A DNA stretch of 64,000 nucleotides from Myxococcus dinghuensis. GTDB taxonomy: Bacteria; Myxococcota; Myxococcia; Myxococcales; Myxococcaceae. Under the pieces are notes generated by a model. It searched no databases. It had not been told where the DNA came from and saw nothing but the letters and a program-made list of their open reading frames with translations. The stretch spans positions 60,291 through 124,290 of the forward strand of contig NZ_JAKCFB010000027.1 of NCBI RefSeq assembly GCF_024198235.1. Direction: 5' to 3'. The position numbers were made by a program, and so were the translations under genes. Below, piece by piece: positions 17,680 to 25,822 of this stretch; the stretch's first letter is position 1, and each line of letters begins with the position of its first letter.

Positions 17680-18881
17680 GTACGCAGACCGCCACCGGCC
17701 GCTTCGGGCGCTTCGGTGGTCGCTATGTGCCGGAGACGCTCGTGCCGGCCCTGTTGGAGCTGGAAGAGGCCTACGCGGCCGCGCGGGCGGACCCGACCTT
17801 CGACGCGGAGGTGGCGCGGGTGCTGCGCGAGTTCGTGGGGCGGCCCACGACGCTGACGCCCGCGCGACGGCTCACCGAGGCCTGGGGCGGCGCGGAGGTG
17901 TGGCTCAAGCGCGAGGACCTGGCCCACACCGGCGCCCACAAGATCAACAACACCGTGGGGCAGGTGCTGCTCGCGCGGCGCATGGGCAAGAAGCGCATCA
18001 TCGCGGAGACGGGCGCGGGGCAGCACGGCGTGGCCACGGCCACCGCGTGCGCGCTGTTCGGCCTGCCCTGCGAGGTGTTCATGGGCGCGCTGGACGTGGA
18101 GCGGCAGGCGCTCAACGTCTTCCGCATGCGCGCGCTGGGCGCGGTGGTGCGGCCGGTGGAGTCGGGCTCGCGGACGCTGAAGGACGCGATGAACGAGGCC
18201 ATGCGCACCTGGGTGTCGCAGGTGTCGGACACGCACTACGTCATCGGCAGCGCGGCGGGGCCGCATCCGTATCCCACCGTGGTCCGCGACTTCCAATCCA
18301 TCATCGGCACGGAGCTGCGCACCCAGGCCCAGGCGGCCTTCGGCAAGCTGCCGGATGCGATCGTCGCGTGCGTGGGGGGCGGCTCCAACGCGATGGGCGT
18401 GCTGCATCCGTTCATCGCGGACGCGGGCGTGCGGCTCATCGGCGTGGAGGCCGGGGGCCATGGCCTGGACTCCGGCCAGCACGGCGCGTCGTTGACGCTG
18501 GGGACGGAGGGCGTGTTGCACGGCTCGCGCTCGCTGGTGCTCCAGGACGCGGACGGACAGATCCAAGAGGCGCACAGCATCTCCGCCGGCCTCGATTATC
18601 CCGGGGTGGGACCGGAGCTGGCGCACCTGGCGAAGACGGGACGGATGGAGGTGCGCACGGCGACGGACGACGAGGCGCTCGCGGCCTTCTACGAGGTAGC
18701 GCGCATGGAGGGCATCCTCCCGGCGCTGGAGACGTCCCACGCCTTCGCGCGCGGACGGGAGCTGGCGCGCGAGCTGGGCAAGGGCAAGTACCTGGTCATC
18801 AACTGCTCGGGCCGTGGGGACAAGGACGTGGCCACGATTTCGGCGCGAGGCGTTCCGCCGGCGGTGGGGGTGAAGGCGTGA
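17676..18881 (+). CDS. trpB: Tryptophan synthase beta subunit
   Basis: 401 aa, PLP enzyme joining indole and serine. It has GRFGGRYVPETL at the start, the PLP Lys in HTGAHKINNT near residue 89, the phosphate-binding GGGSNAMG loop, and the C-terminal INCSGRGDKD. TrpB1-type length. Coupled by a GTGA overlap to trpA, its partner in the alpha2beta2 complex. Confidence 0.98.
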   Translation: MSTQTATGRFGRFGGRYVPETLVPALLELEEAYAAARADPTFDAEVARVLREFVGRPTTLTPARRLTEAWGGAEVWLKREDLAHTGAHKINNTVGQVLLARRMGKKRIIAETGAGQHGVATATACALFGLPCEVFMGALDVERQALNVFRMRALGAVVRPVESGSRTLKDAMNEAMRTWVSQVSDTHYVIGSAAGPHPYPTVVRDFQSIIGTELRTQAQAAFGKLPDAIVACVGGGSNAMGVLHPFIADAGVRLIGVEAGGHGLDSGQHGASLTLGTEGVLHGSRSLVLQDADGQIQEAHSISAGLDYPGVGPELAHLAKTGRMEVRTATDDEALAAFYEVARMEGILPALETSHAFARGRELARELGKGKYLVINCSGRGDKDVATISARGVPPAVGVKA

Positions 18882-19669
18882 GCGGTGAAATCGCGAAGGC
18901 GTTCGCGCGGGCGGAGGCGCGTGGCGAGGGCGCGCTGGTGGCGTACGCCATGGCCGGAGACCCGGACCTGCCGCGCTCGGTGGACGTGTTCACCGCGTTG
19001 GTCGAAGGTGGCGCGGACATCGTCGAGGTGGGCGTGGCGTTCAGCGACCCCATCGCCGACGGGCCCGTCATCCAGGGCGCGGCGGAGCGGGCGCTCAAGG
19101 CGGGCTCCACGCTGAGGCGCGTGCTGGACGAGGTGGTGCCCGAGGTCCGTCGCCGGTGCCCAGAGACGCCGCTCGTCATCATGACGTACGTCAACGTCAT
19201 CATGGCGTTCGGCGAGGAGCGCTTCGCGAAGCTGGCGAAGGAGCGCGGCGTGGCGGGGGCCATCCTCCCGGACCTGCCTCCCGAGGAGAGCGCCAGCTTG
19301 AGGGCCACATTCGACGCGGCCGGCGTGGACCTCGTTCCGCTCTGCGCGCCGACGACGCCGCCCGCGCGAGCCGAGGCCATCGCGAAGGACGCGCGGGGCT
19401 TCGTCTACTGCGTGTCGGTGGCGGGCGTGACGGGCATGCGCGCGCAGCTCCCGCCGGACCTGTCCCAGCGACTGGACCTGGTGCGGCGCGCGGCGTCCGT
19501 CCCCATCGTCGCGGGCTTCGGCATCTCCACCGAGGAGCAGGCACGCACGTTGTCGGCACACGCGGACGGCGTGGTGGTGGGCAGCGCGCTCGTTCGCGCC
19601 GCCCATGCCGAGGGGCCCGACGCGGCCCGAGCCCTCTGCGCGAACATCAAGCGCGGCCTGAAGCGCTGA
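18878..19669 (+). CDS. trpA: Tryptophan synthase alpha subunit
   Basis: 263 aa from the GTG in the trpB stop. The catalytic residues lie in ADIVEVGVAFSDPIADGPVIQ (Glu and Asp; split at positions ~45-65). Later blocks are IMTYVNVIMAFG, AGAILPDLPPEE, FVYCVSVAGVTGMR, and the phosphate site VAGFGISTEEQA. It cleaves indole-glycerol phosphate and channels indole to TrpB. It is the last gene of the operon. No clear terminator follows; the degenerate repeat block begins at once. Confidence 0.97.
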   Translation: MSGEIAKAFARAEARGEGALVAYAMAGDPDLPRSVDVFTALVEGGADIVEVGVAFSDPIADGPVIQGAAERALKAGSTLRRVLDEVVPEVRRRCPETPLVIMTYVNVIMAFGEERFAKLAKERGVAGAILPDLPPEESASLRATFDAAGVDLVPLCAPTTPPARAEAIAKDARGFVYCVSVAGVTGMRAQLPPDLSQRLDLVRRAASVPIVAGFGISTEEQARTLSAHADGVVVGSALVRAAHAEGPDAARALCANIKRGLKR

Positions 19670-19679
19670 GGCCCGACGC

Positions 19680-20200
19680 GTCACCGAGGCAGAACGTTTC
19701 GACCTGACGCACCGGGAGCCGCCGCCAACGACGGCACCGAGCGTCGGGTCCGAAGGTCGCCCGCGGCGGCGCCTCGCGAGTTCACGCCCCACCCGAGGCA
19801 CCGCGTGGCGAGTCCAAAGGCCCGCCCGGGTGCCCTCGTGGCGAGTCCCAAGGCCCACCTCGGCACCCTCCCGCATGCGCACTCCTGCCCTGTGGCACCG
19901 GGCTTCAACGCCGCCGACCACAGGGGGATGACATGCATCGGCGCCCTCCCGCGTGCTCACTCCTGCCCTGTGGCACCGGGCTTCAACGCCGCCGACCACA
20001 GGGGGATGACATGCATCGGCACCCTCCCGTGTGCTCACTCCTGACCTGAGGCACCAGGCTTCGTCGGCTCCGAGCACAGGGCGACGGCATGCATCGGTGT
20101 CCTCTCGCGAACCCGCTCTCGACCCGAGGCACCGGACTCCACCGACGCGAGCTTCGCGCGTCGGCTGAGAGGGCCTGCCTCGCCGTCCTCCCGCGTGCTC
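19680..20200. repeat. Degenerate tandem-repeat block between trpA and the YfhO-like gene
   Basis: Three contiguous 78-bp units lie at 19861-19938, 19939-20016 and 20017-20094. The first two are nearly identical; the third is diverged in its second half. A strongly degraded fourth runs from 20095, with echoes near 19700-19740 and 20180-20200. Each unit carries the core CTGTGGCACCGGGCTTCAAC and ends in a near-palindromic ATGCAT. A second repeat of 33 bp (GTGGCGAGTCCCAAGGCCC-type) occurs at 19805-19837 and 19838-19870. The units abut without spacers, so this is not a CRISPR. Both periods are multiples of three, but no convincing gene is seen. Confidence 0.8.
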
Positions 20201-20203
20201 GCG

Positions 20204-22654
20204 TCAGGCGGTCGATTCGAGCCCCGGCCCACGACGGCGGCGAGCCATCACCGACGCCGTGAGGAGCGTCAAGAGCGTCGCCCCCGCCACCGCCATGCCC
20301 GCGCGGGCCGCCGCGTCCCGGTAGGTCAACACGACACGGTGCCGCCCCGCCTGCACCGGGACCGCACGGACCGCGACGTTGGCGGGCAGGATGGGCGCCG
20401 GCTCGCCATCCACCGTGGCGGACCACCCAGGGAACCACGCGTCGTTGACGACGAGGACCGCGTCGCGCTCGGTCTCCACGTCGAACGACAGGTCCTCCGC
20501 CGCGTACCGCTCGATTCGCACCTGCCCTGGGACACGAGCGGTGTCCTGCGTGGCCAGGGAGGACGCCAGCGCGCCGCACTCGACCAGCGCGACCTGCCCG
20601 CTGCGGACGGTGGGCTCCGCGAGCATGGGCCGCGAATCCGCGGCCGGGTCGACGCAGCGGGGCCGGGCCAGGAAGACGCGCGGGAGCGCTTCGGGATGCG
20701 AGACCAGCACCGCCCCCATGGAGCGGTCCGCTCCCACCAACTTCTTGCCCGCGGCCTCCAGCGGCGCCCACTCGATGTTCGGGTGTGAGGAATACGCCAG
20801 CGAGAAGATGGGGGCGCGGACGACGTACCACTCGGTCAGCTCGGTGGTGAGGGAGCGGACCCGCTTGCTCGCCGCGGGCAGCAACGTCTCGATGCTCTCC
20901 ATCCCCCAGAGAGCGGGCGTGTCCGGCATGAAGGTCTGCACCGCCCCGAGCGACTTGCGCTGCCGCAGGTCGAGCCCCGGGATGTCCGCCTGGAGCAGCG
21001 CGATGTTGAAGTGGGAGGACACGCGCACCGGCACCTTCGCATCGGGAGGTGTCCGGGCCAGGACCTGCTCGACGAACGGTGGCGGCGTCGTGAGGACCTC
21101 CGGCGTCATCAGCTCGTAGAGTCCCTCGCTGGCGAAGAGGCTCACGAGGAACTGGCTCGTCAACAGGAGCGCGCCGCCCCACTTCGCCGAGGACATCCCC
21201 CACGTCGCCGCTAGACACAGCGCGCTGGCGACCGCGGCCATCAGACTCGCGGTGACGAACCGCGACGAGAGCAGCGCGACGACCTCCGGGGGCATGTCCG
21301 GCCAACGTGGCACCAGCAGGCCCTGGGTGAACACCTGGCCCGTCCCCTCCGCCACGGCCAGCAACAGGCACCCCACCGTCAAGGCACCCGCCGCGCGACG
21401 CAGCCTCGGGCGCGCCACGTCGCCGTCCTGGACCAGGGCCCGCCACCCCAGCGCCGCTACGAACACCACCCCCAGCGCGAGGAACGGGACGAGCTTCGAG
21501 GGATACCGGAACACACGCCACGGCGGGAGCAGCGCATACGCCGCGCCGTAGAGCGGCGTCGACGCGCCGAGCGACAACCCCAGGACCAGGAGCCACGCGC
21601 CCACCCACACCCAGGCCTGCTTCACGCTGCGGTAGGTCCACAGCCCCACGAACGCCAGCAGGAGCACCGGAGGCCCCAGGTGGATGGAGTCCACCCAGAG
21701 CCCCGCGAAGCCGGAGGGGATGAGCCGGCCCACCAACGCGACGGACAGGTCGCCCGGCTGCTCGGGGAAGACGAGATAGGCGCCCAGCAACGGCTCCAGC
21801 AGGCGCAACGGATGGAGGGCGTATTCCTGCGCGGCCTCGAGGGACTCGGCGCCAGCGGCGGAGACCCCGAGCAGGGACGCCGAGGCCAGCAACTGCGGCG
21901 CGGCCAGCAACACGCCCACGGAGAGCGCCACCGCCGCGCCCCCCAACCGCCGCCTCCACGTCGCCCCGCCGCCCGTCAGCGAAAGCAACAGGACCAGGCC
22001 ATAGGTCATCGCGAAGGCCTGGACGTCTCCCGCGTACAGGACGAGCGCGAGCAGGGCCCCCGCGACCAGCAACCGCCCCACCCGCCTGTCGCGCAGCCAC
22101 CGCTCCGTGGCCCACAACGCCCAGGGCACGGTCGCGGCGGCCATCAGGTAGCAGAGGTTGTTCGTGATGCAGACGAGGTAGCCACTGAAGGCATACGCCA
22201 GCCCCGCGAGGAACGCGCCCTGCCTCGGCACGTCCCATCGCCGCGCGAGCACGTAGCCCCCCAACAACGCGACGGGGAAGCACACCAGGATGTTGAGCGA
22301 GAACGCCACCTCGAGCGGGAACAGGAGATAGAGCAGCTTGCTCGGGTGGAATGGCGCGACCACCAGCATCCCCGCGAGCGGCTGCCCCATGCCGTCCAAC
22401 GTCAGCCACTCCGGGAGCTGCCCGGCGAGTACGCGCTCGCTCCAGGCGCGGAAGACGGGCAGGTAGACGAACAGCGAGTCCCGCGCGCTGAACATCTCTC
22501 CCGTCAGCCACACCCGGTGGAAGAACAGGGCCGTCAGTCCCAGCGCCGCCACCACGAGGAGCCCCGCGCGACGCGCCGGGGAGAGGGTGACGGGCTCCCG
22601 GTCGCTGGAGGATGAGACGGCTTCCGATGAGGGCGGAGACGAGGGCGCGGTCAT
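20204..22654 (-). CDS. YfhO-family polytopic membrane protein (probable lipid-linked sugar transferase)
   Basis: 816 aa from the ATG at 22654, preferred because it precedes the first membrane segment; an in-frame start at 22810 would overlap the upstream gene. About a dozen hydrophobic segments occupy the first two thirds. The first periplasmic loop has FSARDSLFVYLPVFRAW and GQPLAG, typical of YfhO/GT-C-like proteins. The C-terminal third is a periplasmic beta domain (VLVVNDAWFPGWSATVDG) and ends with one more membrane helix and basic residues. YfhO proteins are linked to glycosylation of teichoic acids or other envelope glycans in Gram-positives; the substrate here is unknown. Confidence 0.82.
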   Translation of the reverse strand: MTAPSSPPSSEAVSSSSDREPVTLSPARRAGLLVVAALGLTALFFHRVWLTGEMFSARDSLFVYLPVFRAWSERVLAGQLPEWLTLDGMGQPLAGMLVVAPFHPSKLLYLLFPLEVAFSLNILVCFPVALLGGYVLARRWDVPRQGAFLAGLAYAFSGYLVCITNNLCYLMAAATVPWALWATERWLRDRRVGRLLVAGALLALVLYAGDVQAFAMTYGLVLLLSLTGGGATWRRRLGGAAVALSVGVLLAAPQLLASASLLGVSAAGAESLEAAQEYALHPLRLLEPLLGAYLVFPEQPGDLSVALVGRLIPSGFAGLWVDSIHLGPPVLLLAFVGLWTYRSVKQAWVWVGAWLLVLGLSLGASTPLYGAAYALLPPWRVFRYPSKLVPFLALGVVFVAALGWRALVQDGDVARPRLRRAAGALTVGCLLLAVAEGTGQVFTQGLLVPRWPDMPPEVVALLSSRFVTASLMAAVASALCLAATWGMSSAKWGGALLLTSQFLVSLFASEGLYELMTPEVLTTPPPFVEQVLARTPPDAKVPVRVSSHFNIALLQADIPGLDLRQRKSLGAVQTFMPDTPALWGMESIETLLPAASKRVRSLTTELTEWYVVRAPIFSLAYSSHPNIEWAPLEAAGKKLVGADRSMGAVLVSHPEALPRVFLARPRCVDPAADSRPMLAEPTVRSGQVALVECGALASSLATQDTARVPGQVRIERYAAEDLSFDVETERDAVLVVNDAWFPGWSATVDGEPAPILPANVAVRAVPVQAGRHRVVLTYRDAAARAGMAVAGATLLTLLTASVMARRRRGPGLESTA

Positions 22655-22763
22655 GAAGGTCGGGGCCACCGCCACGCCCGTGGGGCGGCGCGGAGCGGCG
22701 ACTGGCGAGCATAGGCGAGGAACCCCGTACGTCGGAGACTCAACCCCGAGCGCGCCCCCCGTG

Positions 22764-23186
22764 TCACGGCGTCCCGGCGCGCGTCTTCTCCCAGACGGGG
22801 CGGTAGTCATACGTCGGGTAGAACTCCGTGCGGAACGCGCCCCACGCGCCCTTCTCGAACGCGAGGTTCACGTCGCGCAGCTTCTCGGGGGGCAGCCGCA
22901 CGGTGACCACCTGCCCCACCCCCATCATCACGTACCAGGACACCACCTCCACGCCGGGCGGCGGGAAGTTCTTCCGGAAGCCCGTGCGGTCCAGGTGGGC
23001 ATTGATTTCGTCCAGCGTCTTGCCCTGGTCGTGCTTCATGAAGATGGTCAGCAGCAGCGTGCCCTCGGTGCTCGCGGGCTTCTCCGCCGCCGCTGGCGGT
23101 CGCGCGTCGCCGGGCACCGTGAGGGTGAGCGCGAACAACACCGCGAGCGCGATGGACACAGGGAACGACGAGCGGACCTGACGCAT
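22764..23186 (-). CDS. Small exported protein of unknown function
   Basis: 140 aa from the ATG at 23186, which has AGGAG 8 nt upstream; a GTG 21 nt earlier is possible. The signal peptide is MRQVRSSFPVSIALAVLFAL and on to GDA. The mature part is a compact alpha/beta domain: TLLLTIFMKHDQGKTLDEIN, TGFRKNFPPPGVEVVSWYVM, VVTVRLPPEKLRDVNLAFE. The pattern resembles ferredoxin-like dimeric alpha/beta-barrel proteins, but this is a guess. It is on the same strand as the YfhO-like gene, 109 nt before it. Confidence 0.7.
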   Translation of the reverse strand: MRQVRSSFPVSIALAVLFALTLTVPGDARPPAAAEKPASTEGTLLLTIFMKHDQGKTLDEINAHLDRTGFRKNFPPPGVEVVSWYVMMGVGQVVTVRLPPEKLRDVNLAFEKGAWGAFRTEFYPTYDYRPVWEKTRAGTP

Positions 23187-23369
23187 GGGGAGGCTCCTGG
23201 GAGACACGAGGCGGCCCTACGGTGCGGCCCTCGCCGCACGCGTTCAAGTGTCGCGCATCGGTGAGCCCGGCCATCGCCTGTCACGCAGGCGGAATCCAGA
23301 CTGTCCACTCGGCTGCGGGAGCCCCCGTGCCCGAGCATCGCTCGCCAGCGGGTGGCACACTCCCGGGCG

Positions 23370-23990
23370 ATGAAGACGCGTGGACCTCGGGTAGTGCTCG
23401 TCCGGCATGGTGAGACAGCGTGGAGCCGCAGCGGCCAGCACACCGGCCGCACGGACGTGCCGTTGCTGGAGGAGGGACGGAAGATGGCGACCCTCCTCGG
23501 AGACCCTCTCCATGCCTGGAACTTCGCCCAGGTGTGGACGAGCCCGCTCAGCCGCGCCGCGGAGACGTGCGCGCTTGCCGGCTACGGGGACGTCGCCGTC
23601 CGGCGCGACGACCTGATGGAGTGGGACTACGGGGACCACGAGGGCCGCACCAGCGCGGAGATACGCACCGAGCAGCCAGGCTGGACCCTCTGGAAGTACG
23701 GCGCCCCCCACGGAGAGACGCTGGAGCAAATCGGCGAGCGGGCCGACCGCGTCGTCACCGACGCGCGCGCCGTGGCGGGGGATGTCCTCATCTTCTCGCA
23801 CGGCCACTTCCTGCGTGTGCTCGCGGCCCGGTGGGTGGACCTCGCGCCCGACGCGGGCCGGCTGTTCCTGCTCGACACCGGCTCCATCAGCTCGCTCGGC
23901 TTCGAGGGGGCCGCGGCCCAGCCCGTCCTCTCCTGCTGGAACGACACCACCCACCTGCGAGGTCGGCCCACCCCAGGGGGCCCTCCATGA
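23370..23990 (+). CDS. Histidine phosphatase (phosphoglycerate-mutase superfamily)
   Basis: 206 aa from the ATG at 23370; a GTG six codons upstream is possible. The catalytic motif VLVRHGETAWSRSGQHTGR is near the N-terminus, with VWTSPLSRAAETC (second Arg), a Glu/Asp-rich active-site lid (MEWDYGDHEGR), and the second catalytic His in IFSHGHFLRVLAARW. It is probably a cytosolic phosphatase on a small metabolite; the substrate is not predictable. It is divergent from the small exported protein. Confidence 0.9.
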   Translation: MKTRGPRVVLVRHGETAWSRSGQHTGRTDVPLLEEGRKMATLLGDPLHAWNFAQVWTSPLSRAAETCALAGYGDVAVRRDDLMEWDYGDHEGRTSAEIRTEQPGWTLWKYGAPHGETLEQIGERADRVVTDARAVAGDVLIFSHGHFLRVLAARWVDLAPDAGRLFLLDTGSISSLGFEGAAAQPVLSCWNDTTHLRGRPTPGGPP

Positions 23991-24064
23991 CGCACGCGCC
24001 CTGATACCAAAAACTCCATGAATTCAAGCCTTCCGTAACCAACTGCCTATTCCTGTGCCCCCCG

Positions 24065-24095
24065 TTGACTGTGTCCAAGCCTGAACGACTAGGAT
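24065..24095 (+). promoter_or_regulatory. Probable promoter of the RiPP maturation operon
   Basis: TTGACT (24065-24070), 19-nt spacer, TAGGAT (24090-24095), ending 32 nt before the ATG of the first operon gene. The upstream 24001-24060 is conspicuously AT-rich for this genome. No other promoter-sized gap occurs until 33028, so it should drive all six genes. Confidence 0.5.
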
Positions 24096-24127
24096 GACAC
24101 GTAATGCGGTGGAGCCAGGATTAGTCA

Positions 24128-25822
24128 GTGAGCACTTGGATTGAGCACCTCGGCCATACGAGCTTCGCCGTCTCCCGGGGGAACCAGCGAGTGTTGCTGG
24201 ACCCGGTGCTCGTCCGCGAGGACCTGAGTTTCCGCGACGCGACGTGTCCGCGCTGGCTGCGCGAGGACCTGGCCGCGGTGACCGCGGTGTTCCTCTCCCA
24301 CGGCCACGACGACCACCTGCACCCGCCCAGCCTGCTCGGACTGCCGCCGAGCACGCCCATCTACTTCCTCGACGAGGACCCTCGCACCTGCTCGTGCGAC
24401 GTGAGCCCGCGTCAGCTGCTGCTGTCCCTGGGGTTCCGGGAGCTGCACGCGTTCGTGCCGGGGGACGTCGTCACGCTGGAGGACGGGCTCCGGGTCCACA
24501 TCCTCCCCGCCAGGGGCTCCGCCGAGGGCGAGGAGCAGTGCGCGTTCCTCGTCGAGAGTCCCGACGTGCTCATGCTGGACGCCGTCGACATCGCCGACGA
24601 CGCGCTCACCCGCGAGGCGCTCGCCGAGTACGTGGGCCGCGTGGACGTGGCCTTCGTCCCCACCGGAGCCTCGCTCCAGTGGCAGGGCTTCTGGAACCAG
24701 ATGGACCAGGTGGAGGCGCTGGACTTCCTCCGGTGGCTCCAGCCCGCGCTCGCCGCGTCGTGTGGCGGCACCGCCTCCATGGCCGCGCGTCCCCAGGCGC
24801 ACACCCTGGAGCGCTACCCCCAGGACTGGGCGGACTGGACCGCCGCGTCAGCGCGCCTGGAGCCCGGCCGGGCGCTCACCACCCGTCCGCCCTTCCGGCT
24901 CCACTACGAGGCCCACCGGCTCCTGGTCCACCAGCCCTGGGTCCCCGGCGCGCGCTTCCAGTCCGGCCCGGTCGCCTTCCGCCCCCACGCGCTCATCGCC
25001 ACGTACTTCGGCGGCTACCATCCCCGCGCGCCCACCCGGAAGTCGTGCTGGCCTCGCACCCCGCTCGCGGACTGGCTGTCGGCACTCGCGCCCCTGCGCG
25101 ACGCGGTCCAGGCGGGGCAGGCGGACCTGGCGGCGCTGCTCGCGCGGTGCCGCCCCCAGGCCAACAAGACGCCCGCGGGGGTGCTCGCGCCCTGCACCGT
25201 CCGCAGGCTCGTCCAGGGCCGCGCGTTCGACCTCGCCGCCCGCCTGTGCGCCCTCATCCCTCCCGCTACGGAGCCGGAGAGCCTGGAGACGGCGTTCTTC
25301 GCCGTCGCCGAGTGCCTCCTGGAGAACGCCACCGGGGCCGCCGAGCCCTTCGTCGGGGAGCTGCGCGCCTGCCTGTGGCTGGACCGGAAGCTGTTCCGCC
25401 TGGGCCTGCTCGCGCAGCAGCTCCGCGCGCTCGCCACCTATCCGCCCCAGGAGGCCGAGCAGCTGCGCGCCGCGCACCAGGAGCGGCTGCGCGAGACGGC
25501 GGGCCAGCGTCGCGTCGTGCTCGGCCCCCATCACCTCTGGCTCACGACGGAGCAGGTGCCGCTGCTCACCGGCGCGCCCACGCCCGAGGGCGTCTTCGCG
25601 CTGCTGTGCTTCCCGGGACATGACGGCCTGCGGCAGGAACCGCTCACCGAGCTCGAGGCCCTGATGCTGGAGCGCTGCGACGGCAGGCGCTTCGCCGACC
25701 TCGTCTCCGAGCTGAGCCAGGCCCTGGAGGCCCCCGCGGCGGAGGTGGACGCCGCGCTGTTCGGACTGCTGTCGCGCCTGACCCGCCTTTCCATTGTCCT
25801 GTTCGACTGGAGCCAAGCATGA
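24128..25822 (+). CDS. MBL-fold protein with C-terminal PqqD/RRE-like segment
   Basis: A 564-aa protein. Residues 1-250 are a metallo-beta-lactamase fold of the UlaG-like type: IEHLGHTSFAV, LLDPVL, then the metal motif LSHGHDDH (residues 56-63) and more His/Asp ligands downstream. The middle is alpha-helical without a family I recognise. The last ~65 residues (LTELEALMLERCDGRRFADL, then VDAALFGLLSRLTRLSIVLF) have the helix pattern of PqqD-type RiPP recognition elements. An RRE binds a precursor leader peptide and brings it to the enzyme. The MBL part could be a peptidase or another hydrolase; not decidable. It is first in the operon, ATGA-coupled to the HExxH gene. The RRE call is by eye. Confidence 0.65.
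   Translation: MSTWIEHLGHTSFAVSRGNQRVLLDPVLVREDLSFRDATCPRWLREDLAAVTAVFLSHGHDDHLHPPSLLGLPPSTPIYFLDEDPRTCSCDVSPRQLLLSLGFRELHAFVPGDVVTLEDGLRVHILPARGSAEGEEQCAFLVESPDVLMLDAVDIADDALTREALAEYVGRVDVAFVPTGASLQWQGFWNQMDQVEALDFLRWLQPALAASCGGTASMAARPQAHTLERYPQDWADWTAASARLEPGRALTTRPPFRLHYEAHRLLVHQPWVPGARFQSGPVAFRPHALIATYFGGYHPRAPTRKSCWPRTPLADWLSALAPLRDAVQAGQADLAALLARCRPQANKTPAGVLAPCTVRRLVQGRAFDLAARLCALIPPATEPESLETAFFAVAECLLENATGAAEPFVGELRACLWLDRKLFRLGLLAQQLRALATYPPQEAEQLRAAHQERLRETAGQRRVVLGPHHLWLTTEQVPLLTGAPTPEGVFALLCFPGHDGLRQEPLTELEALMLERCDGRRFADLVSELSQALEAPAAEVDAALFGLLSRLTRLSIVLFDWSQA

Noticed and set aside
18689..20077. Long minus-strand reading frame across the repeats and trpB/trpA (462 codons)
   Set aside because: It is antisense to well-identified trpA and trpB; open frames opposite GC-rich genes are expected, and the product has no recognisable domain.
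19861..20094. CRISPR-like array
   Set aside because: The 78-bp units abut directly with no unique spacers, units decay progressively, and no cas gene is in the window.
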